DNA of 45,276 bases from a virus (IMGVR_UViG_3300045789_000777:1-45276), one strand, 5' to 3'; positions 30,157-39,840 are shown, numbered from the stretch's first letter. The notes: generated by a model not told the origin, from the sequence alone. Made by a program: numbers and translations.

Positions 30157-30184
30157 AAGCCTCTGCAACCGCAGAGGCTTTTTT
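30157..30184 (+). terminator. Terminator before the tail tube gene
   Basis: AAGCCTCTGC, loop AACC, GCAGAGGCTT followed by TTTT: perfect 10-bp stem. Confidence 0.88.
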
Positions 30185-30221
30185 GTATCTGCCGCAAGGT
30201 TTATTGTTAGGAGCAAAACAC

Positions 30222-30686
30222 ATGAGTATGAAAACACAGGGCACCCAGCTCTACGCAATCGATCCGGAAGATGATTCGGTTTTAGTCATCACTGCTGTCA
30301 CGAGTATCGACGGCATTGATAGTGCCGTTGATTCAATCGAAACCACCCCATTAGAAGCGTTGGCGCGTGAGTTTGTATCAGGCCTCAAATCGCCAGGTGC
30401 GGCAACGTTTGGTATTAACGTTGATCCAAAAAACCCTAGCCACTTACGTTTGCACCAATTAAAAACAGCGGGTACCACACTTAAATGGGCACTTGGTTGG
30501 TCTGATGCAGTCGGTACGCCGCCAACATTCTTAACCGATGATTTTGTATTACCACCAACCAGAACATGGATAACGTTCGAAGGCTTTATGACTGCTTACC
30601 CATTTGGCTTTACACAAAACGACGTTGTTAAATCAACGGTAGGCATTCAAGTTTCCGGTGACCCAATCTTGGTACCTAAAACATAA
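30222..30686 (+). CDS. Major tail tube protein
   Basis: A 154-residue protein, MSMKTQGTQLYAIDPEDDSV, with ETTPLEALAREFVSGLKSPGAATFGINVDP, the pattern of gpV-like tail tube proteins without an Ig domain. Start at ATG 30222 behind AGGAG. It polymerises around the tape measure to form the non-contractile tube. Confidence 0.88.
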   Translation: MSMKTQGTQLYAIDPEDDSVLVITAVTSIDGIDSAVDSIETTPLEALAREFVSGLKSPGAATFGINVDPKNPSHLRLHQLKTAGTTLKWALGWSDAVGTPPTFLTDDFVLPPTRTWITFEGFMTAYPFGFTQNDVVKSTVGIQVSGDPILVPKT

Positions 30687-30700
30687 ACTTATGCTAGATA

Positions 30701-30728
30701 GCCCATTGGTTACCCTTTGGGCATTTTT
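30701..30728 (+). terminator. Terminator-like hairpin before the tail chaperone
   Basis: GCCCA and TGGGC flank a 12-base loop, followed by ATTTTTAT. The short stem suggests partial termination, which would help lower chaperone levels relative to tube protein. Confidence 0.5.
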
Positions 30729-30746
30729 ATACACCAAGGAAATACT

Positions 30747-31187
30747 ATGAAATTAAGTGTTGCTAGCCTAATCCAATCTGGCTCATTTTCTCCCGTTAAC
30801 CCTGAACAACGAGAAATATCGTGGTTTAACGATAAAGGCGAAACTGTCAGCGCTGTTATTTTTGTACGTAAAAAATCATTTTCTACGGCAAATATAGAAG
30901 CTAATCACTACAACACTGGTGTTGATTCGCTTACTTCACGCATTGTTTCAAGCATTGTTGATGAAGAGGGTACGCCTTTATTTAGTGTTGACGACATTAT
31001 TGGTAATGCAGCTCATGGTCCTATTTGTGACTCGCTCGGTATGGCATTGATTGGCGCCATAAATGAAGTGAATGGGATAGGGCTCAAACCTGACCCAAAA
31101 TCCTTACCGCCGACGACGAATTCTGGCACGAGATCGTCCTCGCCGGCGTTGGTGGAAGAACCGTTGAACACGCCAAGCAAAACCTAA
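30747..31187 (+). CDS. Tail assembly chaperone, G-like (zero-frame product)
   Basis: A 146-residue protein, MKLSVASLIQSGSFSPVNPE, with AAHGPICDSLGMALIGAINEVNG before a disordered tail. Start at ATG 30747 behind AAGGA; the longer frame from 30717 is unsupported. It lies between tube and tape measure genes, as lambda G does, and contains a slippery heptamer that yields a longer GT-like fusion. It coats the tape measure during tail assembly. Confidence 0.85.
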   Translation: MKLSVASLIQSGSFSPVNPEQREISWFNDKGETVSAVIFVRKKSFSTANIEANHYNTGVDSLTSRIVSSIVDEEGTPLFSVDDIIGNAAHGPICDSLGMALIGAINEVNGIGLKPDPKSLPPTTNSGTRSSSPALVEEPLNTPSKT

Positions 31188-31426
31188 CCCACAAAGAAGT
31201 CGTCTATTGGATAGCGTATCGCGAAAAGTATGGTCCTTTAAGTGTTCAACTACGTCAAGAACGCATCGCTGCAGCTCAAATGCATCACATGAACACCATA
31301 CATGGCGGTAAAGCTGAGTTATCCGTGTTCATGCTATTCAGCCAAGTAGAAGACCAGCAACCTCAAGATGCCAGCATTGACGATGTACTCGTCATGCTTC
31401 AAGCCAGTGCAATCAAAAAACCGTAA
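30747..31426 (+). CDS. Tail assembly chaperone, GT-like fusion by programmed -1 frameshift
   Basis: Translation is zero frame to 31100 (118 codons), then -1 frame from ATC (31100-31102) to the TAA at 31424-31426, total 226 residues. The slip site is CCCAAAA at 31094-31100, read C CCA AAA. The -1 extension starts ILTADDEFWHEIVLAGVGGR and contains VVYWIAYREKYGPL, the expected T-domain pattern with conserved Trp/Tyr. No independent start with ribosome site exists for the T part, which supports frameshifting as its only route of expression. Confidence 0.85.
31094..31100 (+). promoter_or_regulatory. Slippery heptamer for -1 ribosomal frameshift
   Basis: CCCAAAA fits XXXYYYZ in the correct phase for G-to-GT slippage. 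GC-rich sequence follows (31107-31165), where a stimulatory structure could form. Confidence 0.85.
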
Positions 31427-31469
31427 TTAAAAATAATGCCAAGGATGGCACCAATAATGGAGCAAGTTA

Positions 31470-34247
31470 ATGTCTAATCGGTCGTTAAGTACGCTAACGC
31501 TAAATATGATCGCTGAAACAGGCAGCTTCAATGCTGGAATGGATAAAGCTGAGCGGTCACTAGATAAAGTTGCTCGAGCAGCGGCCAAGCAGAAAAATGA
31601 TTTAGTCCGATTAATGGGGCAGATAGATCCGCTTGTCGCAGAATACGCCAAGCTTGATAAAATGGAGCGGCAGCTTCAAAAACATCGAGAAGCAGGAACA
31701 TTAGCCGGAAGTGAATATGACCTATATTCAAAACGTCTTTCACAAATGCGTAGCGAGCTTGGTAGAACAGGTGCTCAGCTTAATAAAACAGATATCCAGT
31801 TTAATAAAGCAGGCCTATCTGCCAAGCAAATGGCATTTGCAACGCGTGGCTTACCGGCACAATTTACCGACATCGCCGTATCGCTTCAAGGTGGTCAAAA
31901 CCCGTTAACAGTATTTTTGCAACAAGGTGGCCAGTTAAAAGATATGTTTGGCGGTATAGGTCCAGCCGCCAAAGCCATGGGCAGTTACGTTGCAGGCATG
32001 GTAAACCCATTCACTATTGGTGCAGCTGCAGTAGCGGTATTAACCCTTGCTTATTATCAAGGAAGTATCGAAGCTGATCGACTTCGTAATGCTCTTATTC
32101 TTACTGGTAATTCAGCTGGCACAACCTCCGATCAACTAATGGATGCTGCCAAACGTATCGATGGTATTAGCGGTAGTCAGCGACAAGCTGCAGCAGCATT
32201 AGCTGAAGTGGCTAGCTCCGGTAAATTTACTGCCAATCAAATCGAGTTAGTTGGTTTAGCTGCCGTGCAAATGGAGAATGTAACGGGAAAAGCCGTTGCT
32301 GATACTGTTGCTGAGTTTGCTAAATTAGCCGATGACCCAGTAAAGGCTGTCGAAGAACTTAATAAAAAATATAACTTCCTAACTGCCGCGGTTTATGAAC
32401 AGATCGTATCGCTTAAAGAATCAGGTAAATCAACAGAAGCAGCGGACCTGGCATTTAAGGCATACAGTGATGCAATCAATGACAGAACAACAGAAATCAC
32501 CAGTAACTTAGGAAGCATTGAAAAAGCGTGGAAAGCCCTTAAAACTGGAGCGTCTATATCTTGGGATCAGATTCTTAATGTTGGCAGAATGGATACGCTT
32601 AAGGAAAAGCTAGCTGCAAATTCTAAAGAAATAAATGAGCTTATATCACTTGGTAAAGGATCCCGCGGTGAAGCCACTCGCCGCGAAAACCTACTTGCAA
32701 AATTGCAAGCAGAAGGTAATGAGCTAGTTAAGCAAATACAATCAGCTGAAAAAATAGCCGCAAGCCAAGCTGAACGAGCCAAGTTAACTAAGGAGTCCAT
32801 TGAGGCTCAACGTGCTATTGCTAAAGTGGCCGACGATACATTAACCAATGAGCAAAAGCGCACTAAAGCAGTCGCTGAGTACCTGAGCAATATTGAAAAA
32901 GTTAGACAGGCCGATATTAATAGCGCCTTGCTCGATCCTGAAAAAATAAAACAAGACCTAGCTACTATTGATGAAAAGTTCAAAGACTCAGCGAAGAAAA
33001 CCAAAGCATTCGCTGATGATGCCGCTGCGTCTTATCTTCTGCGGTTGCGTGAAACCCAAGCAAGTTTACAGGGGCAATTAGATTCAAACGTCAAACTCAC
33101 TCAGTCACAAAAAGAATTGGTTAAGTTTGAGCAACAAATTGCTGATATCAAAAATAAAGATGTACTGACCGCCCAGCAAAAAAGTTTGCTTGCTGAGCAG
33201 TCGGCGATCCGCGCCCAGTTAGAAAAAAACGTTGCCATCGATGAGGAGCTAAAACTCCGCAATGAATCAATTCGTCTCCAAAGTTACAGTGCTCAACTCA
33301 CTGCCAATATAGCCGCAGAACAACAACGTAATGCAGATAAACTTGCAGGTTTTGGCCTTGGTGACAAAGCTCAGCAACGCCTTGGCGATAGCCAAGGGAT
33401 TGAGCGTGATGTAGAACGAGCTCAAGGTAAGGCATTATCAGATAACCTTGCTGGCAGAACCACCGACGAAGAATATCAGCAACAGCTCGCCATGCTAAAA
33501 GACAACCTTTCCGCGCGATTGGCGGTTCAAGATGAATACTATTCAGCACTCGATGCCAAACAGGCCGACTGGACTAATGGCGCCCGTTCATCAATGCAAA
33601 ATTACATTGATGCCGCAGGCGACATGGCAGGACAAACTAAAACATTAATGGATGGTGCATTTGGAGGGATGACAGACGCGCTTACCGATTTTGTGACTAC
33701 TGGTAAAGCAGATTTTGCCGGGCTGGCTAAATCAATATTGGCGGATATCGCAAAAATAGCGATGCAAAAAGCTGTTGCGGGTTTAGTCGGTAGCCTGTTC
33801 GGTGGTTATGCTGACGGCGGGGTTGTAGACGGAAAAGCGACAGGTTTCTCTTCTGGTGGTTACACCGGCGCTGGTGGCAAGTATCAACCAGCGGGGATTG
33901 TACATAAAGGTGAAGTGGTTTGGTCTCAGCGTGATGTTGCCCTCGCTGGTGGTGTTGCGACAGTAGAAGCAATGCGAAAAGGCCACACTGGTTATGCTGA
34001 CGGTGGCGTTGTTGGCGGTTCAACTTTTAAGGGCATTCCTGCTGCAATGGCTGGTACTAGTGGTGTAAATGTTCAAATTAATATTGAAAAAAGCGGTAAT
34101 ACGACGACCACTTCAGATACGCCAACGTTAAATCAGTTTGGCTCAGAAATCGGTAAATTTGTTGAGCAAAAATATCGAGAGTTGCTAGCAAAAGACTTAC
34201 GCCCCAACGGACAAATTGGTCGAAGTATGGCTGGAGGATACCGCTAA
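31470..34247 (+). CDS. Tail tape measure protein, lambda H-like
   Basis: A 925-residue protein. The N-terminal part (MSNRSLSTLTLNMIAETGSFNAGMDKAER and FATRGLPAQFTDIAVSLQGGQNPLTVFLQQGGQL) and the internal IMGTPASIS-like coiled coils (350-660) are typical of lambda H-type tape measures. Hydrophobic segments lie near 160-200. Gly-rich repeats such as YADGGVV (twice near 800-850) precede the C-terminus. Length sets the tail length and is slightly greater than lambda H (853 residues), so the tail should be similar in length. Start at ATG 31470. Confidence 0.93.
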   Translation: MSNRSLSTLTLNMIAETGSFNAGMDKAERSLDKVARAAAKQKNDLVRLMGQIDPLVAEYAKLDKMERQLQKHREAGTLAGSEYDLYSKRLSQMRSELGRTGAQLNKTDIQFNKAGLSAKQMAFATRGLPAQFTDIAVSLQGGQNPLTVFLQQGGQLKDMFGGIGPAAKAMGSYVAGMVNPFTIGAAAVAVLTLAYYQGSIEADRLRNALILTGNSAGTTSDQLMDAAKRIDGISGSQRQAAAALAEVASSGKFTANQIELVGLAAVQMENVTGKAVADTVAEFAKLADDPVKAVEELNKKYNFLTAAVYEQIVSLKESGKSTEAADLAFKAYSDAINDRTTEITSNLGSIEKAWKALKTGASISWDQILNVGRMDTLKEKLAANSKEINELISLGKGSRGEATRRENLLAKLQAEGNELVKQIQSAEKIAASQAERAKLTKESIEAQRAIAKVADDTLTNEQKRTKAVAEYLSNIEKVRQADINSALLDPEKIKQDLATIDEKFKDSAKKTKAFADDAAASYLLRLRETQASLQGQLDSNVKLTQSQKELVKFEQQIADIKNKDVLTAQQKSLLAEQSAIRAQLEKNVAIDEELKLRNESIRLQSYSAQLTANIAAEQQRNADKLAGFGLGDKAQQRLGDSQGIERDVERAQGKALSDNLAGRTTDEEYQQQLAMLKDNLSARLAVQDEYYSALDAKQADWTNGARSSMQNYIDAAGDMAGQTKTLMDGAFGGMTDALTDFVTTGKADFAGLAKSILADIAKIAMQKAVAGLVGSLFGGYADGGVVDGKATGFSSGGYTGAGGKYQPAGIVHKGEVVWSQRDVALAGGVATVEAMRKGHTGYADGGVVGGSTFKGIPAAMAGTSGVNVQINIEKSGNTTTTSDTPTLNQFGSEIGKFVEQKYRELLAKDLRPNGQIGRSMAGGYR

Positions 34248-34585
34248 TGGCTGCACAAGTGTTTACATGGACACCAGACAACGGTGCCACTGGCGAAGTC
34301 CAATATCGAACCAGAATGGTGCAGTTTGGTGATGGTTATACTCAGACTGTAGGGGATGGTATTAATAATAAAACTCAAAGTTGGCCATTGTTATTTACAA
34401 AAAACAAATCTGAATCTGAGGCCATAGTGGAATTTTTAGATAATCATCACGGTTCAAAATCATTTCAATGGCTACCACCTTTAGGTACAGCATCTTTATT
34501 CAAAGCAATACAGATAACCAATACACCTCTTGGTGGCGGTATGTACCGTATTACCGCCACCTTTGAACAAGCATTTCATCCTTAA
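34247..34585 (+). CDS. Minor tail protein M-like
   Basis: A 112-residue protein with VQYRTRMVQFGDGYTQTVGDGINNKTQSWPL and SKSFQWLPP, the signature of the phage minor tail M family. The ATG shares a base with the tape measure stop. It joins the tail tip initiator. The L-like gene that normally follows is displaced by the fibre pair at 34609-38109. Confidence 0.9.
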   Translation: MAAQVFTWTPDNGATGEVQYRTRMVQFGDGYTQTVGDGINNKTQSWPLLFTKNKSESEAIVEFLDNHHGSKSFQWLPPLGTASLFKAIQITNTPLGGGMYRITATFEQAFHP

Positions 34586-34608
34586 TCATTCTGCTACTGG
34601 AATTAATC

Positions 34609-37380
34609 ATGGCATTCGAAACAATTAATCTTGGCACTCAACCAACAGGTACCGGTGGTGACACTGCACGTTCAGCATTTGAAAAGGTAAATCAAAACTT
34701 CATTACTGCAGAGGTGTTAGCTTCATCTATGTCGCAAGCTCAGTTTGAAGCTATTCGAGCGCAGAACAATGAAGAGTATGCGGCTAGTGGTTTTGTTCAT
34801 TTTGGTAAGCATTACAATCTTAGCGCAGGTTTTATTGCTATTAATGAAGGGCTATGGACGGCAACGTCTGAAGCTAACATATTACGTATTGGCAGGTATT
34901 CTACTGACGGGGTTGGAGAATCTAAAGCGCAAAACCCGCACGTTAATATTGCAGGGGTTTTAACTGAATTATCCCATTTATCATATCCCGATAGTGTTAC
35001 TAACAGAATAAAACTCCCTCAAGCCCCTGACGGCAAGACCACTTACAACAAGTCTACTGGTGCTAACACTGTCCACTCAACAACCACTGCAGCATTTAAC
35101 GCAGCGGGAGCAGACCCTACTAACGTTGAGGTAGTTACAGACCGTGTTGATATGTGGGGCTTTGAATCATGGCTTGAAGAGGTTAGTTCAACTAATCCTT
35201 ATATCTATCCTAATGGATTAATTCAATCACTAGCAACAACAATGGACGGCATAGCCACTAGCGCAAGTAATCGCCCTGATACTTACTACGCTTGGTTTGA
35301 TGGTGACACAGGCAGCAAGGGTAAAGGCGTTAATTACTTCACACTTACTGATGCGCAAAAAAGAAAGATGTTAGCTAATCATAAGAACAAGCTTTATTTC
35401 TTAGATGATGGCCGCTTAGTTCAATGGCGTGTTCGTGGTCGTTCGTTTGCTGGTGCTGGTAATGGTGACTGGGGAAGGATTAACTCTGTAGGTGGAGGCC
35501 AGTCGTACTCTAAGATAATGGGGTTCACTTATGGTAACAGTGCTTCAACACTTGTATCAGCTCAAGGCGCTAAGAATTCAGTGGTTTCTGTTGGGGGTTA
35601 TGTAGGTAATGAGATGTACACAACCTCCAACGCAACGGATAACCCTTTTAATAAGAAGCTTGGTGTTTTTGGTTTGGAAGGCCTAAGCGCTTCCGTTGCA
35701 ATTAATGGTGAGTGCTATTTCCTAGTATGTGGAACAGTTAACCGGCTTAATCAAGGGGCTTATCATCCTAGCTTTAATCCTAGTGGGTCTAAATTTTGGA
35801 TAAATACTGTAAGTGGTGGTGGCGCTTACTGGTATCTAGCTAATGCCGGAAATAATAACGTATCAACGGCATTGTGCTTTAATCAAGTTGAGGCTGGCAC
35901 AACTAGCATTGTAGGTGCAAGAAAACAAAGCGGGTATATTGGTGATTCTTCAGCAAGGCCAGATGGTCGTTTATACGATGCTATCTACGCGAGTGGACAG
36001 GGTGGTGTTTGTCGTGATATGCGCTATTCAGCTAATCACACAACACTAGAAAAGTTTGCTGAAGCTGACTTGAAAGTTAAGAATGGTACTTATCTTGGAT
36101 TTGAAAAAGGATTATTTACATTTGTTGATACAGGATCGAATAGATTAGTTAGCTGGTACAACACAACTTATTATCGTTGCGCTCTTTCTGCTGAAGAAGC
36201 AAGCATGATAGTTGGCAATGTTTTTTCTGTAGTTGGTGGTACGACGATATCGTCATACGTAGTTGCATCTATAAGTAGCAGGGGTGATGGCACTTACAAC
36301 ATAAATACTAATGGTACAATCATAACGAATTTTGGAGTTGTAGATTACGTTATTATATCTCTAAGTAAGTATTCTTCAGTAGGTGGCTTATTCATCCAGA
36401 CCGATGTTATTGGTACCCCTGCAAATATACTTGCAACACCTGCTTTATCTAATGGATGGGAAGGTCGCTGGATCCCAGATCTTCCAGCGGGAGGTGGTAA
36501 GTCGCATTATGGCACCCGAAAAAACATTAACTTTGGGGGGTCGCCATTACTTACATCTAATAACAATGGGGCAACTTGGGATTCATTCCTTGCGGGAACG
36601 CAAGTGGCAAGTATTGCTAATGTATTAACTGGCAGTTATGCCACGACTGAGATACGAGTCTGCCAGTACCAAGCATTTGCTAAACAAACTGAAGCCACTA
36701 CAAATGATAGTATTTATGGGCATTTAAATGGAATACTGGGTGTTTTTTCATCAAATTATTACACCACTGATACTGGGTGCCTTCTTTCTGAAAGCTTGAT
36801 ATCAAAGGTTCTTATATCAGGAGCTATCAAGCCAAACGTTGACTACTGCACATTGTTAAAACCAAATATACAAGCTAATAATAAGCTTTCTACTAGTGTA
36901 AGTTGGGGGGTTATCGGTCACTCACCGATAACGATAGCATCAGCTGCCCCAGACGCGCCAGCATTTAAGGCTCTAGGTTACTGCGTAAAATCAAACCAGC
37001 AAGCTTATGTTAACTATGCCGCCACTGAGTTAGTTTATAAGCCTTTGGCTTACACAGCTCTTACAGAAGAAGCCACAACGAAATCAGTTGGGGCTCTATA
37101 CAAAATTTCAAATGGAAGATTTTCTGGGGTTCTAGTTCATTGGTTAGCTGGCGCAACCGCACCGCTAAGCTCGTCAGGCTGGCGCATAGTTAATGGTGAT
37201 TTCATGTTTGACAGTGAATTAATTATCTATGGAAAAGTTTACAATAATGGGTGGGGTGATGATTCTCAAATCCACATTGTAGATGGTGAGAATACGTTAA
37301 CCGACTTAAACGGTAAGACTGTCAAAGTTGTTACTCACAAACTAAAAGAGCCAATCGGCTGGATTAAAAATACTATCTAA
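34609..37380 (+). CDS. Large tail-fibre or receptor-binding protein, 923 aa
   Basis: Residues 1-35 (MAFETINLGTQPTGTGGDTA followed by RSAFEKVNQNF) match the short N-terminal motif common on phage tail-fibre and tail-spike proteins (INxGTxPxDGTGDxxRxAFxKxNxNF). The body (100-880) is rich in Gly, Ser, Thr, Asn and aromatic residues, beta-like, without coiled coil or recognised enzyme motif. Blocks such as KSHYGTRKNINFGGSPLLTSNNNGATWD suggest a carbohydrate-binding or beta-propeller-like region. A membrane segment is absent. Host recognition is the likely role. Its position between M- and L-like genes is unusual. Confidence 0.7.
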   Translation: MAFETINLGTQPTGTGGDTARSAFEKVNQNFITAEVLASSMSQAQFEAIRAQNNEEYAASGFVHFGKHYNLSAGFIAINEGLWTATSEANILRIGRYSTDGVGESKAQNPHVNIAGVLTELSHLSYPDSVTNRIKLPQAPDGKTTYNKSTGANTVHSTTTAAFNAAGADPTNVEVVTDRVDMWGFESWLEEVSSTNPYIYPNGLIQSLATTMDGIATSASNRPDTYYAWFDGDTGSKGKGVNYFTLTDAQKRKMLANHKNKLYFLDDGRLVQWRVRGRSFAGAGNGDWGRINSVGGGQSYSKIMGFTYGNSASTLVSAQGAKNSVVSVGGYVGNEMYTTSNATDNPFNKKLGVFGLEGLSASVAINGECYFLVCGTVNRLNQGAYHPSFNPSGSKFWINTVSGGGAYWYLANAGNNNVSTALCFNQVEAGTTSIVGARKQSGYIGDSSARPDGRLYDAIYASGQGGVCRDMRYSANHTTLEKFAEADLKVKNGTYLGFEKGLFTFVDTGSNRLVSWYNTTYYRCALSAEEASMIVGNVFSVVGGTTISSYVVASISSRGDGTYNINTNGTIITNFGVVDYVIISLSKYSSVGGLFIQTDVIGTPANILATPALSNGWEGRWIPDLPAGGGKSHYGTRKNINFGGSPLLTSNNNGATWDSFLAGTQVASIANVLTGSYATTEIRVCQYQAFAKQTEATTNDSIYGHLNGILGVFSSNYYTTDTGCLLSESLISKVLISGAIKPNVDYCTLLKPNIQANNKLSTSVSWGVIGHSPITIASAAPDAPAFKALGYCVKSNQQAYVNYAATELVYKPLAYTALTEEATTKSVGALYKISNGRFSGVLVHWLAGATAPLSSSGWRIVNGDFMFDSELIIYGKVYNNGWGDDSQIHIVDGENTLTDLNGKTVKVVTHKLKEPIGWIKNTI

Positions 37381-37413
37381 TGGAGATTAGGGGAGCAATC
37401 CCCTTTTAACTTT

Positions 37414-38109
37414 ATGTATGAATCACTAGAAGATATACCCGTTGAAATTCGCGAATTTTATGAATTGGTAGAAAATACGGTTTCCTTAATCGAGCGTGAC
37501 AAGGTTTTATTTGATGATGTAATGCAGTCGTTTAGCTTGCGCCATTCACGCGATGTAATCGATGCTGCTTTACGCAAGGCTATCGAATGGGATTATTTTG
37601 TTGTTAACCATAATGGTTATTTGGCTTGGGTTAATAATCTTGCTTTATGGGAGCAAAAACAACTTGATAATAAAGACAATGAAGATTATCAACCAACAAC
37701 TGCACCGGTAAGGCTTGTCATCGATATCGAAAGCTATCGCAAGTATTACCGGGTGATCATTGCCCCTATTAGCAACATAGAAAACTCGTTAGCTACTTTT
37801 GTTGATACTATTGATGATGATTTGTTTATCATTAACAGAGTGCATGATACTGAGCCAAAGCCTAAAGATGATATTGATAGAATCAAAAAGCTAGAAGGCG
37901 TTGAGTTTAATGGTGTGAAGTGTTCTGCAACGAAAGAAGATATGTGGGGGCTGTCAAGTGTAGAGGCATTGGTACGAAGTGGAACACCGATTAACTTTAA
38001 CTTTGACAGCGGAGAAACATTATTGCTTACTCCTGCAAACATCGATGAGTTTCAAGCTGTATGGGTTCCATTTAGAATGAGTTTTTTTACTGCAACCAGC
38101 CAAATTTAA
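37414..38109 (+). CDS. Tail-fibre partner protein, 231 aa
   Basis: A soluble acidic protein, MYESLEDIPVEIREFYELVE. Its C-terminal block VEFNGVKCSATKEDMWGLSSVEAL...NFNFDSGETLLLTPANIDEF resembles the DUF4376-type module found in proteins encoded next to phage tail fibres (residue that binds, helix, short strands, then LTxxxx). It is placed 33 bases after the fibre gene and followed by a very strong terminator, so the two form a unit. A fibre chaperone or tip component is likely. Confidence 0.6.
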   Translation: MYESLEDIPVEIREFYELVENTVSLIERDKVLFDDVMQSFSLRHSRDVIDAALRKAIEWDYFVVNHNGYLAWVNNLALWEQKQLDNKDNEDYQPTTAPVRLVIDIESYRKYYRVIIAPISNIENSLATFVDTIDDDLFIINRVHDTEPKPKDDIDRIKKLEGVEFNGVKCSATKEDMWGLSSVEALVRSGTPINFNFDSGETLLLTPANIDEFQAVWVPFRMSFFTATSQI

Positions 38110-38130
38110 TAAATAAACAACTATTAGATA

Positions 38131-38162
38131 ACGGCCAGAGCCAAAAGCTCTGGCCGTTTTTG
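38131..38162 (+). terminator. Terminator after the tail-fibre pair
   Basis: ACGGCCAGAGC, loop CAAAA, GCTCTGGCCGT followed by TTTTTG: perfect 11-bp stem, the strongest intrinsic terminator in the window. Confidence 0.92.
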
Positions 38163-38196
38163 TTTTAGTTCCCAGATAAAATTTAAGGGGCAGTTA

Positions 38197-38922
38197 ATGC
38201 TTAGCGCGGACATTCAAACGTTAGAACCAGGTAGTGAAGTTATTCTTTATGAAATAGACGGTACCGCTTTTGGTGCTGATATCCTGAGATTTCATTCACA
38301 CACTATTCCATATAGTCAGACAGATATGTTACAACCAGATTTACCCGCACGAATAATTTGGTGGCAAGGTGAAGAATATAGCGCCTGGCCTACACAGCTA
38401 GAAGGACTAGAAGTTAATTCGGATGGCTCACCAAGTACTCCAATGCTGACGGTCGCTAACGTAGACGGGAGTATTAGTGCTATGTGCTTGTATTTTCAAA
38501 ATATGGAGCAAGCCAAGGTGACTATTCACAGAACTCTGTCAAAGTATCTTGATGATGCCAATTTTCAAATTGGTAACGTGGACGCGGATCCAACTCAAGA
38601 AGCAATAGAAATTTGGTACATTGATAAAAAAGTAAACGAAGATAACGAAACCATATCGTTTGAATTATCAAACCCAGCAGATCTTTCAGGATACAAAATT
38701 GGGCGGCAAATGACCGCTTATTGTTTCTGGTGCCAAAGAGGTGAATACCGTGGTGCCGATTGTAGTTATACCGGTGCAGCTATGTTTACCGATGAAGATT
38801 TACCAACTGATAATCCTGCTCTAGATCAGTGTTCTGGCACCATCGCCGGTTGCACTAAACGCTTTGGCGAAAACGAAGAGCTACCCCACGGCGGTTTCCC
38901 AAGTGTTCGCCTTATCCGTTAA
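38197..38922 (+). CDS. Minor tail protein L-like, iron-sulfur type
   Basis: A 241-residue protein with MLSADIQTLEPGSEVILYEI at the start and a C-terminal Cys set: C179 and C189 (CFWCQRGEYRGADCS) and C212 and C219 (CSGTIAGC). The spacing of 10, 23 and 7 residues closely matches the four Cys ligands of the [4Fe-4S] cluster in lambda gpL (9, 23, 7). It completes the tail tip between the tube and J. Confidence 0.92.
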   Translation: MLSADIQTLEPGSEVILYEIDGTAFGADILRFHSHTIPYSQTDMLQPDLPARIIWWQGEEYSAWPTQLEGLEVNSDGSPSTPMLTVANVDGSISAMCLYFQNMEQAKVTIHRTLSKYLDDANFQIGNVDADPTQEAIEIWYIDKKVNEDNETISFELSNPADLSGYKIGRQMTAYCFWCQRGEYRGADCSYTGAAMFTDEDLPTDNPALDQCSGTIAGCTKRFGENEELPHGGFPSVRLIR

Positions 38923-38978
38923 ACATAAGCGACAACCATTATCCTGACACAAAAAATGGTTTATCGAAGTAGGTTATT

Positions 38979-39689
38979 ATGCATCCAATACTATTACATG
39001 CATTTAAGCAGCATACAATCAGCTGCTATCCAAATGAGGCATGTGGATTAATCATCAACATGGGCAATAAAGCTCACTACATAGCATGCAATAATGTGGC
39101 TATAAACAAAGTAGATGAGTTTGAAATATCCGCCCAAGAGTACGCTTCCGCTGAAGATCAAGGTGATATCATCGGTGTTTGTCATAGCCATCCAGATGCA
39201 ACAAGTAAACCTAGCCAACGCGATATAGCCATGTGTGAAGCGAGCTTACTTCCTTGGCATATATTGAGTTGGCCAGAAGGCGATTTGCGTTCAATAGTGC
39301 CAACAGGTGAAGTCACTCCGTTAGTTGGTAGGCCTTTTGTCCACGGAGTATGGGATTGCTACAGCTGCGTTCGCGACTGGTATAAAGAAATCAAACATAT
39401 CATATTGCCAGACTTTGAGCGTAAAGACGGATGGTGGGAGGGTGAGGAAGAACTCTATTTAGATAATTTTACCAAAGCTGGCTTTATCCAGGTGCATGAT
39501 CAGTTACAAATTGGTGATGGCATTTTAATGCAAATACAAAGTAAGCGTGTGAATCATGCCGCTGTGTATGTGGGTGATGGAAAAGTTTTACACCATTTAT
39601 ACGGACGCTTAAGTCGTCATGATTTTTATGGTGGCTATTGGCAGCGTAATACTCGAATGATTGTGAGGTATGTAGGCGATAAAGATTAA
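38979..39689 (+). CDS. Tail tip assembly protein K-like (JAB plus NlpC/P60)
   Basis: A 236-residue two-domain hydrolase. The N-terminal JAB/MPN+ domain has E20 (YPNEACGLI) and HSHPDATSKPSQRD (H69, H71, D82). The C-terminal NlpC/P60 domain has C127 (VWDCYSCVRDWY) and H193 (VNHAAVYVGDG). Same architecture as lambda gpK. It may process tail-tip proteins or peptidoglycan at entry. The 150 bases after it contain only a terminator. Confidence 0.92.
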   Translation: MHPILLHAFKQHTISCYPNEACGLIINMGNKAHYIACNNVAINKVDEFEISAQEYASAEDQGDIIGVCHSHPDATSKPSQRDIAMCEASLLPWHILSWPEGDLRSIVPTGEVTPLVGRPFVHGVWDCYSCVRDWYKEIKHIILPDFERKDGWWEGEEELYLDNFTKAGFIQVHDQLQIGDGILMQIQSKRVNHAAVYVGDGKVLHHLYGRLSRHDFYGGYWQRNTRMIVRYVGDKD

Positions 39690-39794
39690 AATCTTTATCG
39701 TTTGTTAGGTCGTTAGCTCATTAGCATGATGGGAAACCAATCATGATTTCTTAAGCCTCACAGCTGGAAAATTAAAATATATCAATAACTAATA

Positions 39795-39820
39795 AAACCA
39801 CCGAAAGGTGGTTTTTTTTA
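39795..39820 (+). terminator. Terminator between K-like and I-like genes
   Basis: AAACCACC, GNRA loop GAAA, GGTGGTTT then TTTTT: perfect 8-bp stem. Confidence 0.85.
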
Positions 39821-39840
39821 TCAAAAGTCCGAGAGTAATT

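Noticed and set aside
39690-39780. Possible tRNA or small RNA in the gap after the K-like gene
   Set aside because: No cloverleaf or conserved T-arm could be drawn; only a terminator is supported.
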